From Bradyrhizobium sp. JYMT SZCCT0180 (lineage in GTDB: Bacteria > Pseudomonadota > Alphaproteobacteria > Rhizobiales > Xanthobacteraceae), in contig NZ_JAFCLZ010000026.1 in NCBI RefSeq assembly GCF_018130165.1, forward strand, positions 54,224 to 118,223: DNA of 64,000 bases. The letters run 5' to 3'. The notes beneath the pieces were generated by a model, which had not been told where the DNA came from, searched no databases, and was given only the letters and a program-made list of their open reading frames with translations. The position numbers and the translations under genes are program-made. Of this stretch, positions 51,855 to 64,000 are shown piece by piece (position 1 is the first letter of the stretch; the number at the start of each line of letters is the position of its first letter).

Positions 51855-53756
51855 TCAACTGCGCTTTCCGATCTTGGCTGCCTTTTCGGCGTCATACCAC
51901 CACACGTCCGGGAAAGCGGAAACGCCGTATTTGGGCAACGGGTCGGGACGGCTGAAGCGATCCCAGCGCGCATAGCGCTGGAAGCCGTAGTTGAATTGCG
52001 TCACGCAATAGAAATTCCAGAGCAGCACCCGGTCCATCGCCTTGCAGGCCGCGATCTGTTCCTTGCGGTCCTTGGCAAAGATGATGCGCTCGATCAGCGC
52101 GTCCACCGCGGGGTTCTTGATCCCGCCCATATTGCGCGAGCCGGGCTTGTCGGCTGCTTGCGAGCCAAACCATTCGCGCTGCTCGTTGCCGGGCGACAGC
52201 GATTGCGGCCAGACCACGGTCGTCATGTCGAAGTCGAAATCCCGGGTGCGGTTCTGGAACTGCACATCGTCGACCCGGCGAATGTTCACGGTGACGCCGA
52301 GCCGCTCCAGCGACGGCTTGTAGAACAGCGCTATTCGCTCATTGCCTTCGTCGGGAGATAGAATCTCGACGGTGACAGGCTGTCCGGCAGGATCGACCAG
52401 CTTGCGGTCGCGGACCTCGAAGCCGGCCTCCTTCAACCACCGCGTCGCCTCGCGCAAATTGTTGCGCACATTTTCGGGGCTGCCGTTGACGGGATCCTTG
52501 TAGGGCGTCGTGAAAACCTCGGCAGGCACCTTGTCGCGCAGCGGCTCCAGCATTTGCAGTTCGAGGCCCTCGGGAAGTCCGGTGGCCATGAAATCGGGGA
52601 TGCCATCGAAATAGCTGCTGTCGCGATGATATTCGCCGGTCGACAGCACCCGGTTCATCTCCTCGAAATCGAACGCAGCGTTGAAGGCGCGGCGCAACCG
52701 GACATCCTTGAACAGCGGCCGGCGCAGGTTGAAGGCCCAGCCCTGCATCCGTCCCGAACTCAGCACCGGGAATTTCTCCTTGATCACCCGCTTGTCGTGC
52801 ACCGCCGGGAAATCGTACGCCACCGACCATTCCTTGGCGCTGCGCTCGGCGTACCAGTCGAACTGGTCGGCCCGAAAAGCCTGGCGGCCGACGACGTCGT
52901 CGCGGAAGAATTCGTAGCGGAGTTCATCGAAATTGTGCTGGCCGACGCTCGACGGCAGGTCCTTGCCCCAGTGCTCCTTGACGCGCTCCAGCACCAGCGT
53001 CCGCCCGGCGACGAAATCCTTGATGCGGTATGGACCCGACCCCAGCGGCGGCTCCAGCGTCGTCGCCGTCACGTCGCGCTTGCGGCCCTGCGCGTCGGTG
53101 CCTTCCCACCAATGCTTCGGCAGCACGTTGAGCTGGCCGGTGATGAGCGGAAGCTCGCGGTTGCCAGGGCTGTCGAAGGTGAACTTGACGTCGTGGTCGC
53201 CGACCTTCTCGGCCTTGACAATATGCTGGTAGTAGAAGCTCGCCCGTGGACTGTTCTTCTTGAACACATCGAACGAAAAGATCACGTCTTCCGGGGTTAT
53301 CGGCTTGCCGTCATGCCACCGCGCGATCGGACGCAGGCGATAGATCACGTAGGAAAAATCGTCGGGATACGTGACGAGTTCCGCCACCGTACCGTAATAG
53401 CTGTCCGGCTCGTCCGAGGCCGAGTCCATCAGCGATTCATAGATGCGCGAGACGCCGGCGGGGAACGACCCCTTCACCCCGGCAACCACAATGTTGAAGC
53501 TGTCATAGGTGCCGAGCTCGAACAGGCGCGCGACGCCACCCTTCGGCGCATCCGGATTGACGTAGTCGAAGCGCTTGAAGCCGGCGGGGTATTTGATGTC
53601 GCCAAAGGTGGAGACGCCGTGGCGCCATTTCAGTCCGTCCGGCGCGGATTGCGCATGCGCGGTCCCAATCGCGGAAAGACCTGTGTTGAGCCCCAGCGCC
53701 GGAGCCATCGCGGCGACCGCGCCGCCTTGCAGGAGATGTCGTCGGGTGATCGCCAA
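51855..53756 (-). CDS. Peptide ABC transporter substrate-binding protein, first copy (YejA-type)
   Basis: This family 5 binding protein has 633 residues and begins MAITRRHLLQGGAVAAMAPA, a twin-arginine type signal. The start is a TTG at 53756 with CAGGAAT upstream; no ATG is available before the signal peptide. It shares IKYPAGFKRFDYVNPDAPKG, RWHDGKPITPEDVIFSFDVF and RRAFNAAFDFEEMNRVL with the second copy. It is the first gene of the operon. Two binding proteins for one permease suggest two peptide classes. Confidence 0.91.
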   Translation of the reverse strand: MAITRRHLLQGGAVAAMAPALGLNTGLSAIGTAHAQSAPDGLKWRHGVSTFGDIKYPAGFKRFDYVNPDAPKGGVARLFELGTYDSFNIVVAGVKGSFPAGVSRIYESLMDSASDEPDSYYGTVAELVTYPDDFSYVIYRLRPIARWHDGKPITPEDVIFSFDVFKKNSPRASFYYQHIVKAEKVGDHDVKFTFDSPGNRELPLITGQLNVLPKHWWEGTDAQGRKRDVTATTLEPPLGSGPYRIKDFVAGRTLVLERVKEHWGKDLPSSVGQHNFDELRYEFFRDDVVGRQAFRADQFDWYAERSAKEWSVAYDFPAVHDKRVIKEKFPVLSSGRMQGWAFNLRRPLFKDVRLRRAFNAAFDFEEMNRVLSTGEYHRDSSYFDGIPDFMATGLPEGLELQMLEPLRDKVPAEVFTTPYKDPVNGSPENVRNNLREATRWLKEAGFEVRDRKLVDPAGQPVTVEILSPDEGNERIALFYKPSLERLGVTVNIRRVDDVQFQNRTRDFDFDMTTVVWPQSLSPGNEQREWFGSQAADKPGSRNMGGIKNPAVDALIERIIFAKDRKEQIAACKAMDRVLLWNFYCVTQFNYGFQRYARWDRFSRPDPLPKYGVSAFPDVWWYDAEKAAKIGKRS

Positions 53757-53981
53757 TGCGGAATTCCTGTGCTGCGGGCCGAGGGCATGATCCTAATCGG
53801 AAAACCGGCGCCCGCTTTTCCGGATCATGCTCCAGTGAGGACCCAATATAAGGCAAGGGTTCGACAAATTACGTTGCTTTTTCCTCATGTTATCAGCCAA
53901 CGCAACGCGCCGGTGCGGCGAAAGGTCCCGATAACAACAACGCGATCCAGGATACGCAAACTGCGTATCCGCGATACGCAA

Positions 53982-54004
53982 ACGGCCAGGCAATGCCTGG
54001 CCGT
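53982..54004 (-). terminator. Hairpin terminator after cycM
   Basis: A perfect 10-bp stem (ACGGCCAGGC with GCCTGGCCGT, loop of three) is followed on the minus strand by a short TTT. Next to it is a second inverted repeat, GGATACGC-AAACT-GCGTATCC (53950-53970). Confidence 0.65.
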
Positions 54005-54039
54005 CGTGTCGCCGAAGTCCGTGCAGGACTGTCGAAATG

Positions 54040-54588
54040 TTATTTCGCCGCCGTCGGCAGCGGCACCGGCTTGTCCGCCAGCGTGGCCAGATAAGCGATC
54101 ACGTCGGCGCGCTCGCTGTCCTTGGTGATACCGGCAAAGCCCATCGCGGTGCCCGGAATAAAGCCCTTCGGATTGGCGAGGAACTTGTTGAGGTCGTCAA
54201 AGGTCCAGGTGCCGCCCTTGCCCTTCATCGCAGCAGAGAAATTGAAACCGCCGCGCCCCTCGCCCTTCTTCTCGTTGATGACACTGAACAGGTTCGGACC
54301 GACCCGGTTGGGGCCGCCCTTTTCGAAGGTGTGGCAGGCCGCGCACTTCTTGGCGGCGCCGAGACCCTTTTCAACCGAGGCGGTCTGCAGCAATTTTTCG
54401 ATCGGCTCGGACGGCGCCGCGGCTTCCGTGGCCCCGCCTTTCGCCACTTCCTTCACAGCAATCTCGAAGCCCGGCTTTTCCGGCATATGGGGCGCGAAAA
54501 TCGCGTTGGCGGCAAAGCTCGTCACCAGGACGAGAAGGCAGGTGGCGAGAACGGCGCCGATAATCTTGTTGAGTTCGAAGGAGTCCAT
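54040..54588 (-). CDS. cycM: Membrane-anchored cytochrome c (CycM-type)
   Basis: This electron carrier, held in the inner membrane by an uncleaved N-terminal helix (IIGAVLATCLLVLVTSFAAN), links the bc1 complex to the aa3 oxidase in Bradyrhizobium. The 182 residues include a flexible Ala/Pro linker (about 55-70) and a class I cytochrome domain with heme site CAACHTF and a downstream Met ligand in PGTAMGFAGI. Length and order match the CycM described from B. japonicum. It is a single gene, divergent from kdsB. Confidence 0.92.
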   Translation of the reverse strand: MDSFELNKIIGAVLATCLLVLVTSFAANAIFAPHMPEKPGFEIAVKEVAKGGATEAAAPSEPIEKLLQTASVEKGLGAAKKCAACHTFEKGGPNRVGPNLFSVINEKKGEGRGGFNFSAAMKGKGGTWTFDDLNKFLANPKGFIPGTAMGFAGITKDSERADVIAYLATLADKPVPLPTAAK

Positions 54589-54798
54589 AGCGGATCAGGC
54601 TCCAGGCCTTAAAGGATCGACTTAAAGGCCGGCAGAACGGCCGCGGTTTAGCCTCAGGAATCAGGCTTTCGCGCCGCACCCTCAGCAGGGTTGAGATATC
54701 GGTTTGCCCGGGCTCTGGCAACCCGTATAAACGCCCCGACTTTCCGCCAATCCCCATTATTTCCGGCCTGTTTTCGCTAGAACGTGACCTCGCGCCCG

Positions 54799-55539
54799 AT
54801 GACCGAAACCCGCAACCTGGTGCTGATTCCCGCCCGCATGGCCGCCACAAGGCTGCCCGGCAAGCCGCTCTTGGACATCGGCGGGGTGCCGATGATCGTC
54901 CATGTGCTGCGGCGGGCGGAAGCCGCCAACATCGGCCGGGTCGCGGTCGCCACCGACACGGCGGAAATCGCCGCCGCGGTGACGGCCCATGGCGGCGAGG
55001 CGGTCATGACCCGCCCCGAACACCCCTCGGGCTCGGATCGGATTTACGAGGCGATGAAGGCGCTCGATCCCGATGGGAAAGCCGAGATCATCGTCAATCT
55101 GCAGGGCGATTTTCCGACCATTTCGCCAGAGAATATCCGCGACGTGCTGCCGCCCATGGCCGATCCGGCGGTCGATATCGCGACCCTGGCGGCCCAAATC
55201 CATACCGAGGAAGAGGACCTCGCGCCGAGTGTGGTCAAGGCGGTCGGCTCACCGATCGGCCCGCGGCGGTTGCGGGCGCTCTATTTTACGCGGGCCACGG
55301 CGCCCACAGGCGTCGGGCCGCGCTACCATCATATCGGCCTCTACGCCTACCGCCGCGCCGCGCTGGAGCGTTTCGTCGGGCTGCCGCCCTCGCCGCTCGA
55401 GCAGCAGGAGAAACTCGAGCAGCTCCGCGCGTTGGAAGCCGGCATGCGGATCGACGTCATGATCGTGGACACGGTCCCTCGGGGCGTCGATACCCCGGCC
55501 GACCTCGAAACTGCCCGCCAGATCCTGGCCAAAACCTGA
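54799..55539 (+). CDS. kdsB: 3-deoxy-manno-octulosonate cytidylyltransferase
   Basis: This enzyme activates Kdo with CTP for lipopolysaccharide synthesis. From the ATG at 54799 it has 246 residues, starting MTETRNLVLIPARMAATRLP; a GTG at 54784 would add five. Nucleotide-binding and catalytic marks are RLPGKPLLDIGGVPMI, VVATDTAEI-type AVATDTAEIAAAV, EHPSGSDRIYEA, and VNLQGDFP. It is complete. pheA follows after 31 bases. Confidence 0.95.
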   Translation: MTETRNLVLIPARMAATRLPGKPLLDIGGVPMIVHVLRRAEAANIGRVAVATDTAEIAAAVTAHGGEAVMTRPEHPSGSDRIYEAMKALDPDGKAEIIVNLQGDFPTISPENIRDVLPPMADPAVDIATLAAQIHTEEEDLAPSVVKAVGSPIGPRRLRALYFTRATAPTGVGPRYHHIGLYAYRRAALERFVGLPPSPLEQQEKLEQLRALEAGMRIDVMIVDTVPRGVDTPADLETARQILAKT

Positions 55540-55570
55540 ACGGCTGATACAAGGCCCCCAGAAAGACGAC

Positions 55571-56431
55571 ATGACAAGCAAGCTGAAAATCGCGTTCCAG
55601 GGCGAACCTGGTGCCAACTCCCATATCGCTATCGTCGAGGCCTATCCGGACGCCGAGCCCTTGCCGTGCCCGACCTTCGAGGACGCGCTGGCCGCGATCT
55701 CCTCTGGCGAAGCGGATCTGGGGATGATCCCGATCGAGAATTCGGTCGCCGGCCGCGTCGCCGACATCCACCATCTGCTGCCGCATTCCGGGCTGTTCAT
55801 CGTCGGCGAATGGTTCCTGCCGATCCACCACCAGCTGATGGCGCCGCGCGGCGCCAAGCTCGCCGACATCAAGACCGTCGAGAGCCACGTCCACGCGCTC
55901 GGCCAGTGCCGCCGCATCATCCGCAAGCTCGGCATCAAGCCGGTCGTTTCGGGCGACACCGCCGGAAGCGCGCGCATCGTCGCCGAACGCGGCGACAAGC
56001 ATTGCGCCTCGATTGCGTCACGCCTCGCCGCCAATATCTATGGTCTCGACATTCTCGCCGAGGACGTCGAGGACGAGGCCCACAACACCACCCGCTTCGT
56101 GGTGCTGGCGCGCGAGGCCAAATGGGCCGAACAGGGATCGGGGCCGCTGGTCACGACTTTTGTTTTCCGGGTGCGCAACCTTCCCGCTGCGCTCTACAAG
56201 GCGCTCGGCGGCTTCGCCACCAACGGCGTCAACATGACCAAGCTGGAAAGCTACATGGTCGACGGCGAATTCTCCGCCACGCAATTCTACGCCGATGTCG
56301 ACGGCCATCCCGAGGACCGGGGCCTGGCGTTCGCGCTGGAGGAGCTGAAATTCTTCTCGCGCGAATTCCGCATCGTCGGCGTCTACCCGGCGCAGCCGTT
56401 CCGCGCCACGTTCAGCGAGATGGTGGATTAA
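55571..56431 (+). CDS. pheA: Prephenate dehydratase
   Basis: This enzyme converts prephenate to phenylpyruvate in phenylalanine synthesis. It is the monofunctional form, 286 residues. The dehydratase domain (1-185) contains IAFQGEPGANSHIAIVEAYP, GMIPIENSVAGRVADIHHLL and the catalytic Thr region HNTTRFVVLAR. An ACT domain (about 195-275) reads VTTFVFRVRNLPAALYKALG, then KLESYMVDGEFSATQFYADV and allows feedback by phenylalanine. No chorismate mutase domain is attached. Confidence 0.96.
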   Translation: MTSKLKIAFQGEPGANSHIAIVEAYPDAEPLPCPTFEDALAAISSGEADLGMIPIENSVAGRVADIHHLLPHSGLFIVGEWFLPIHHQLMAPRGAKLADIKTVESHVHALGQCRRIIRKLGIKPVVSGDTAGSARIVAERGDKHCASIASRLAANIYGLDILAEDVEDEAHNTTRFVVLAREAKWAEQGSGPLVTTFVFRVRNLPAALYKALGGFATNGVNMTKLESYMVDGEFSATQFYADVDGHPEDRGLAFALEELKFFSREFRIVGVYPAQPFRATFSEMVD

Positions 56432-56437
56432 TCTCAG

Positions 56438-56466
56438 TTGTCTTCCCGGCGAACGCCGGGACGACA
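56438..56466. repeat. Single REP-like arm, family 3
   Basis: GTCTTCCCGGCGAACGCCGG and GACGACA form one self-folding arm (CCCGGCGAACGCCGGG). It sits between convergent pheA and the LLM oxidoreductase gene, five bases from the latter. Confidence 0.6.
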
Positions 56467-56470
56467 GGCG

Positions 56471-57490
56471 TTACGCCGCGGCTTTTTTGCCTAGCCCGAA
56501 CGCATCCGCCAGCAAACTATACGACTTCTTGCGCGCGTCGTGGTCGTAGACCGCCGTGATGATCATCAGTTCGTCCGGCTGGCTTGCCGTGATCATCGGC
56601 TGCAGCTTGGCCATCAGCGTTGCCGGGCTGCCGACGAACAGCCGCGAGCGGTTGCGGGTGATCGAGGCCCGCTCGGCGTCCGAATAGGGATAGGCCAGCG
56701 CCTCCTCGACATCAGGCAAGGGCAGATACTGGCCGCGGTCGCGGCGCAGGCGATTGAGATCCATCGAGGACGCCAGCTTTTCGGCCTCCGCGTCGGTTTC
56801 GGCGGCAACGGCTGCGATCGCCAAAATGCCGTGCGGCGCCGGGCGCCAGCCCGACGGCTTGAAGCGCGCGCGGTAATGCGTCATCGCCGCGATCGCGTCA
56901 TAGGAGGCGAAGTGATGCGCGAACGCGAAGCCCATGCCGACCTGGGCGGCGAGTTCGGAACTGTAGTCGCTGGAGCCAAGCAGCCAGATCGGCGGCAGCG
57001 GCGAATCGTCCGGCATCGCCACCACATTGTTGTAGGGGTGCCCGGCCGGAAAATCGCGCGTCTCCCACAGAATGAGCTCCTGCAGCCGTTCCAGGAAATC
57101 GTCGCCCTCGCGCTTGTCGAGCCGGCTGCGCAACGCGTAAGCCGTGGCGCCGTCGGTGCCCGGCGCGCGGCCGAGACCGAGATCGATGCGGCCTGGGAAC
57201 AGCGCCTCCAGCATCTTGAAGCGTTCGGCCACCACCAGCGGCGCGTGATTGGGCAGCATCACGCCGCCGGAGCCGACGCGGATGTTTTTCGTCACCGCCG
57301 CGATCTGTCCGATCATCAGATCGGGCGCGGGGCTCGCGACCGAGGCGAGGTTGTGATGCTCGGCGAGCCAGTACCTGACATAGCCAAGCCCATCGACATG
57401 GCGCGCCAGATCGATGCTGTTGCGCAAGGCCGCGGCGGGTTTGGTGCCGGTGGTGACGACGGAGAGGTCGAGGACTGAAAGCGGGATCAT
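56471..57490 (-). CDS. LLM class flavin-dependent oxidoreductase
   Basis: This luciferase-like monooxygenase has 339 residues and a TIM-barrel fold using reduced FMN. It resembles the YhbW/MsnO8 branch: LSVLDLSVVTTGTKPAAALR, YVRYWLAEHHNLASVASPAP, RVGSGGVMLPNHAPLVVAER, FPGRIDLGLGRAPGTD and SSDYSSELAAQVGMGFAFAH. The substrate is unknown. It stands alone on the minus strand. Confidence 0.92.
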   Translation of the reverse strand: MIPLSVLDLSVVTTGTKPAAALRNSIDLARHVDGLGYVRYWLAEHHNLASVASPAPDLMIGQIAAVTKNIRVGSGGVMLPNHAPLVVAERFKMLEALFPGRIDLGLGRAPGTDGATAYALRSRLDKREGDDFLERLQELILWETRDFPAGHPYNNVVAMPDDSPLPPIWLLGSSDYSSELAAQVGMGFAFAHHFASYDAIAAMTHYRARFKPSGWRPAPHGILAIAAVAAETDAEAEKLASSMDLNRLRRDRGQYLPLPDVEEALAYPYSDAERASITRNRSRLFVGSPATLMAKLQPMITASQPDELMIITAVYDHDARKKSYSLLADAFGLGKKAAA

Positions 57491-57883
57491 CGCGCTAGAC
57501 TAGTGCGGCCGGTGGAAGCGACAAAGGCCCGGCCTGCGCAGATCAGGCCCGCGCTTCCGGGGACGGAGATCAGGACTCGACGCTCGCTGCGTGGGACGTG
57601 ACGCCATATACTGGTTCGATATCGACATAGCCCACCGACCTCCTGAAGACTTGCCAGGAACCGAAAACGGATCAACTAGCTGTATTATATACAACTTTTG
57701 TTCTATTGGGCCGAAGGAGCATTCGGCCCACCAATCTATTATTACGGGCTAAAATTTCACTATTCATGTATTTAGTGGGCAAGTTCCCATCCCTGATGGG
57801 CTATTGAGACGGCCTCGTTTGGCCTATTTTAGCTGATGGCCGCTAGGCCTGATGCCCGTCCGCCTGTGGAGCCTGTGAGTGCC
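57491..57883. other. Divergent region in front of metF
   Basis: No gene is supported. The stretch 57670-57780 is AT-rich. A hairpin TTGGGCCGAA-GGAGCA-TTCGGCCC lies around 57706, followed by CCCATCCCTGATGGG near 57786. TAATA/TATTA-rich sequence between them may hold the metF promoter. I looked for a SAM-responsive RNA and see no match to a known class. An alternative metF start at 57836 would lie inside this region. Confidence 0.45.
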
Positions 57884-58795
57884 ATGACCGAAGTTACGTC
57901 CGCCGCGTCCATTCACCGCGCGCTGCAATCGCCAAAAATCTCCTTTGAGTTCTTCCCGCCGAAGACCGAGGAGATGGAGCGCTCGCTCTGGGAAACCATC
58001 AACCGGCTGGCGCCGCTTGCCCCCAATTTCGTGTCGGTGACCTATGGCGCCGGCGGATCCACGCGGGAGCGCACCCATTCGACCATCGCCCGCATCCTGA
58101 AAGAGACCAGCTTGACGCCGGCCGCGCATCTGACCTGCGTCGGCGCGCCGAAGGGCGAGATCGACGACGTGGTCGCGCGCTATCACGAGATCGGCGTCCG
58201 CCACATCGTGGCGCTGCGCGGCGACCCCACCACCGGCATCGGCACTGCCTACAACGCGCATCCCGACGGCTATCAAAGTTCGCCCGACCTGATCGCCGGC
58301 ATCAAGAAGCGTTATCCCGATTTTGAAATCTCGGTCTCGGCCTATCCGGAGAAGCATCCGGAGAGCCCGAACCTCGACGCTGACATCGACACGCTGCAGG
58401 CCAAGGTCGACGCCGGTGCGGCGCGCGCCATCACCCAGGTGTTCTTCGATAACGACCTTTATCTGCGCTACCTCGACCGCGTCCGCGCCCGCGGCATCAA
58501 CATTCCGATCGTGCCCGGCATCATGCCGATGCACAATTTCAAGCAGGCCCGCAGCTTCGTGACCCGCGCCGGCACCACCGTGCCGTCCTGGCTCGCCGAC
58601 AAGTTCGAAGGGCTCGACGACGACGCCGAGACGCGAAAGCTCGTGGCCGCAACTGTCGCGGCGGGCCAGGTGCAGAAATTGGCAAAACAGGGCGTCGACA
58701 CCTTTCACTTCTACACCATGAACCGCGCGGACCTCGTGTTCGCGATCAGCCATTTGCTGGGCATCCGTCCCAATGGCGCACAGAAAGCTGCCTGA
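57884..58795 (+). CDS. metF: 5,10-methylenetetrahydrofolate reductase
   Basis: This FAD enzyme makes 5-methyl-tetrahydrofolate for methionine synthesis. From the ATG at 57884 it has 303 residues, the usual bacterial length; an in-frame ATG at 57836 lacks a ribosome site. Marks are SFEFFPPKTEEMERSLWETI (catalytic Glu), FVSVTYGAGGSTRERTHSTI, HIVALRGDPTTGIG, and TQVFFDNDLYLRYLDRVRAR. It is directly followed by metH, whose product uses its product, so the two form a methionine operon. Confidence 0.96.
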   Translation: MTEVTSAASIHRALQSPKISFEFFPPKTEEMERSLWETINRLAPLAPNFVSVTYGAGGSTRERTHSTIARILKETSLTPAAHLTCVGAPKGEIDDVVARYHEIGVRHIVALRGDPTTGIGTAYNAHPDGYQSSPDLIAGIKKRYPDFEISVSAYPEKHPESPNLDADIDTLQAKVDAGAARAITQVFFDNDLYLRYLDRVRARGINIPIVPGIMPMHNFKQARSFVTRAGTTVPSWLADKFEGLDDDAETRKLVAATVAAGQVQKLAKQGVDTFHFYTMNRADLVFAISHLLGIRPNGAQKAA

Positions 58796-58799
58796 TCCG

Positions 58800-62654
<3,855 letters not shown>

Positions 62655-62674
62655 GGCTTCCCGGCACATACCGC

Positions 62675-62761
62675 TGTCATCACCGGGCTTGACCCGGTGA
62701 TCCATCTTCTGGAGACTCTTTCGAAGGTGATGGATGCCCGGATCAAGTCCGGGCATGACAG
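62675..62761. repeat. REP-like palindromic doublet, family 1
   Basis: CTGTCATCACCGGGCTTGAC and CGGTGATCCATC at the left are mirrored by GATGGATGCCCGG and AAGTCCGGGCATGACAG at the right. It lies between metH and the GST gene, ending 16 bases before the GST start. Confidence 0.8.
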
Positions 62762-62777
62762 AGTGTGCCGAGGCCCC

Positions 62778-63443
62778 ATGAAATTCTTTTCCTTCTGGCG
62801 ATCGCTGGCGAGCTTTCGCGTTCGCATCGCGCTCAATCTGAAAAACCTGCCGGCGGAAGTCGTGTTCATCGATCTCGACGCCAACGCACAGCGCGGCGAA
62901 GACTATCGCCGCGTCAATCCGCAGATGGCGCTGCCGTCGCTGGTGCTGGATGACGGCACCGTGCTGTTCCAGTCGCTCGCGATCCTCGAATATCTCGAGG
63001 AGACCCACCCCGCCCCGCCGCTGCTGCCCTCCGATCCGCGCGGCCGTGCCCGGGTGCGCGGGCTCGCGCAAATGGTCGCCTGCGAAGGCCATCCGCTGCT
63101 CACGCCGCGGGTGCGGCGCTATCTCGATCACGAACTGAATTTGCGCGACACCCAGCAGGCCGCATGGCGGCGACACTGGACGGTCGAGACGCTGGCGGCG
63201 CTGGAAGGCCATCTTGCCGACCACAAGGACACGGGGCGCTTCTGCCACGGCGATGCGCCCGGCATGGCCGACATCTGCCTGGTCACCCACGTCACCGCCG
63301 CGGTCAATCAGCAGATCGATCTCGCGCCCTATCCGGCCGTGAAGCGCATCTTCGAGACCGCGATGGCGCTGCCGGAATTCGCAAGCGCGCATCCGTCGAT
63401 GCAGCCCGATACACCGGAAGCGATGCGGAAGAAGAAGGGGTGA
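62778..63443 (+). CDS. Glutathione S-transferase family protein (maleylacetoacetate isomerase-like, zeta class)
   Basis: This 221-residue protein starts at the ATG at 62778; the frame runs back to 62697, but that part is a palindromic repeat. The thioredoxin-like N-terminal domain begins MKFFSFWRSLASFRVRIALN, close to the zeta-class motif. It is followed by YRRVNPQMALPSLVLDDGTV, LFQSLAILEYLEE (glutathione contact QS) and a helical C-terminal domain with FCHGDAPGMADICLVTHVTA. Maleylacetoacetate isomerase of tyrosine breakdown is the best guess, but no other gene of that path is nearby. Confidence 0.88.
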   Translation: MKFFSFWRSLASFRVRIALNLKNLPAEVVFIDLDANAQRGEDYRRVNPQMALPSLVLDDGTVLFQSLAILEYLEETHPAPPLLPSDPRGRARVRGLAQMVACEGHPLLTPRVRRYLDHELNLRDTQQAAWRRHWTVETLAALEGHLADHKDTGRFCHGDAPGMADICLVTHVTAAVNQQIDLAPYPAVKRIFETAMALPEFASAHPSMQPDTPEAMRKKKG

Positions 63444-63471
63444 GCGGGCACACTGTCTCATCACCACCACT

Positions 63472-63616
63472 CGTCGTCCCGGCGAACGCCGGGACCCATA
63501 CGCCGCGGCGGCTGTTGTTTGCAGAAGGTCTCTAACGCCAACGCTCTAATCGATGGGCCGCGGCGTATGGGTCCCCCGATGCGCAATTGCGCATCTGAGC
63601 TCAAGGCCGGGACGAC
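63472..63616. repeat. REP-like palindromic doublet beside copy 2 of the dispersed repeat
   Basis: CGTCGTCCCGGCGAACGCCG and GGGACCCATACGCCGCGGC at the left are mirrored by GCCGCGGCGTATGGGTCCC and GGCCGGGACGAC at the right. The right half also has the self-folding GATGCGCAATTGCGCATC, shared with the doublet at 6144-6274. Confidence 0.75.
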
Positions 63617-63639
63617 AGCATTGTTGTTGCTGCACTGAA

Positions 63640-64000
63640 CGCACCTTCGCATTCTCGCGACGCATTGCGCCCGAGCTTTGCCAGAAACTTCCTTGCCCTC
63701 CAATGAGAGGGCGCAGGGAAGACCGGGTGCGCGCTGCACCCGCGGTCTCGTGTGCGGTTAGCACAACAAATGCTGCACACGAGCATACAGGGCAGCGGAG
63801 AGCATCCGGCCTTCCCTGCGCAATGGCTTTACGGCTTATGCCGTGATCTCCCCGGAGACGAGTTCTGGGTTGACTCCGTCGCTGTCGTTTCCGCTCACGC
63901 TTCTCCGACAGTTTGACGCCGGCAACGGGCGCCAGGACCACACGGTTTTGCCATACGCTTAATCCACGCCGTCGTCAGACGTGAGCAAGCGTCCACCGCA
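63640..64000. repeat. Large dispersed structured repeat, copy 2 (cut by window end)
   Basis: This copy aligns along its whole length with 5588-5961: same outer stem (GCGCAGGGAAG with CTTCCCTGCGC), same inner hairpins, same tail ending in GCGTCCACCGCA at the last base. Differences are scattered single bases and short indels; copy 1 has an extra block near 5840. Its far end lies outside the window. Confidence 0.7.

Noticed and set aside
57491..57883. SAM-sensing riboswitch in front of metF
   Set aside because: Hairpins exist, but I could not fit the conserved core of SAM-II or other SAM classes to them.

Overview
The window is GC-rich alphaproteobacterial chromosome, most probably Bradyrhizobium or a close relative in the Nitrobacteraceae. 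The gene families point this way: a PhyR-NepR-EcfG general stress cassette, a DUF2865 protein, a membrane-anchored CycM-type cytochrome c, a fused urt-ure operon with two small monooxygenases inside it, a CpaA-F/Tad pilus locus, and many REP-like palindromic doublets between genes. All but a few of the genes are ordinary core or near-core genes. I see no tRNA, rRNA, CRISPR array, prophage or transposase.

Layout. 1-5425: the 3' part of a chemotaxis receptor, then an L,D-transpeptidase/DUF2865 pair divergent from an AI-2E family transporter, then a DUF883 gene and a holin-like membrane gene. 5426-6306: gene-free repeats. 6307-10354: small envelope or unknown proteins, a candidate sRNA, a threonine aldolase and a TonB-C domain protein. 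10562-14384: phyR, nepR-ecfG, a 27-residue membrane protein and a HWE/HRXXN-type histidine kinase whose ATP-binding N-box looks degenerate. 14749-26826: one long minus-strand operon, urtABCDE-ureDABC-(two ABM)-ureEFG, with a good sigma-54 promoter before urtA. 27383-29631: DEAD-box helicase, an IF-1 paralogue with a basic tail and a cold-shock protein. 29755-43562: the Tad pilus locus, split into a minus-strand cpaB-tadE-tadG block and a plus-strand flp-cpaA-(cpaB remnant)-cpaCDEF-tadBC block with tadD convergent; two near-duplicate sterol desaturase family genes sit inside it. 43776-45993: M17 aminopeptidase and NlpC/P60 hydrolase. 46042-53756: a Yej-type peptide ABC transporter with two binding proteins. 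54040-63443: cycM, kdsB, pheA, an LLM flavin oxidoreductase, metF-metH and a GST. 63444-64000: a second copy of the composite repeat of 5468-5961.

How it fits together. Three exact GGAAC-N16-CGTT motifs, the EcfG sigma factor consensus, lie in front of the L,D-transpeptidase, the AI-2E transporter and the DUF883 gene. Near matches precede phyR, nepR and the kinase. The first 14 kb therefore reads as a stress regulator next to several of its own targets. Urea import and urease form one nitrogen-regulated unit. The pilus locus carries a TTAA-N7-TTAA CtrA-type box and an inverted cpaB duplication that looks like the scar of a rearrangement.

No wholly new enzymatic system stands out. The most original signals are the large structured dispersed repeat (5588-5961 and 63640-64000), the candidate sRNA at 6818-6941, the degenerate kinase beside PhyR, and the cpaB inverted duplication.
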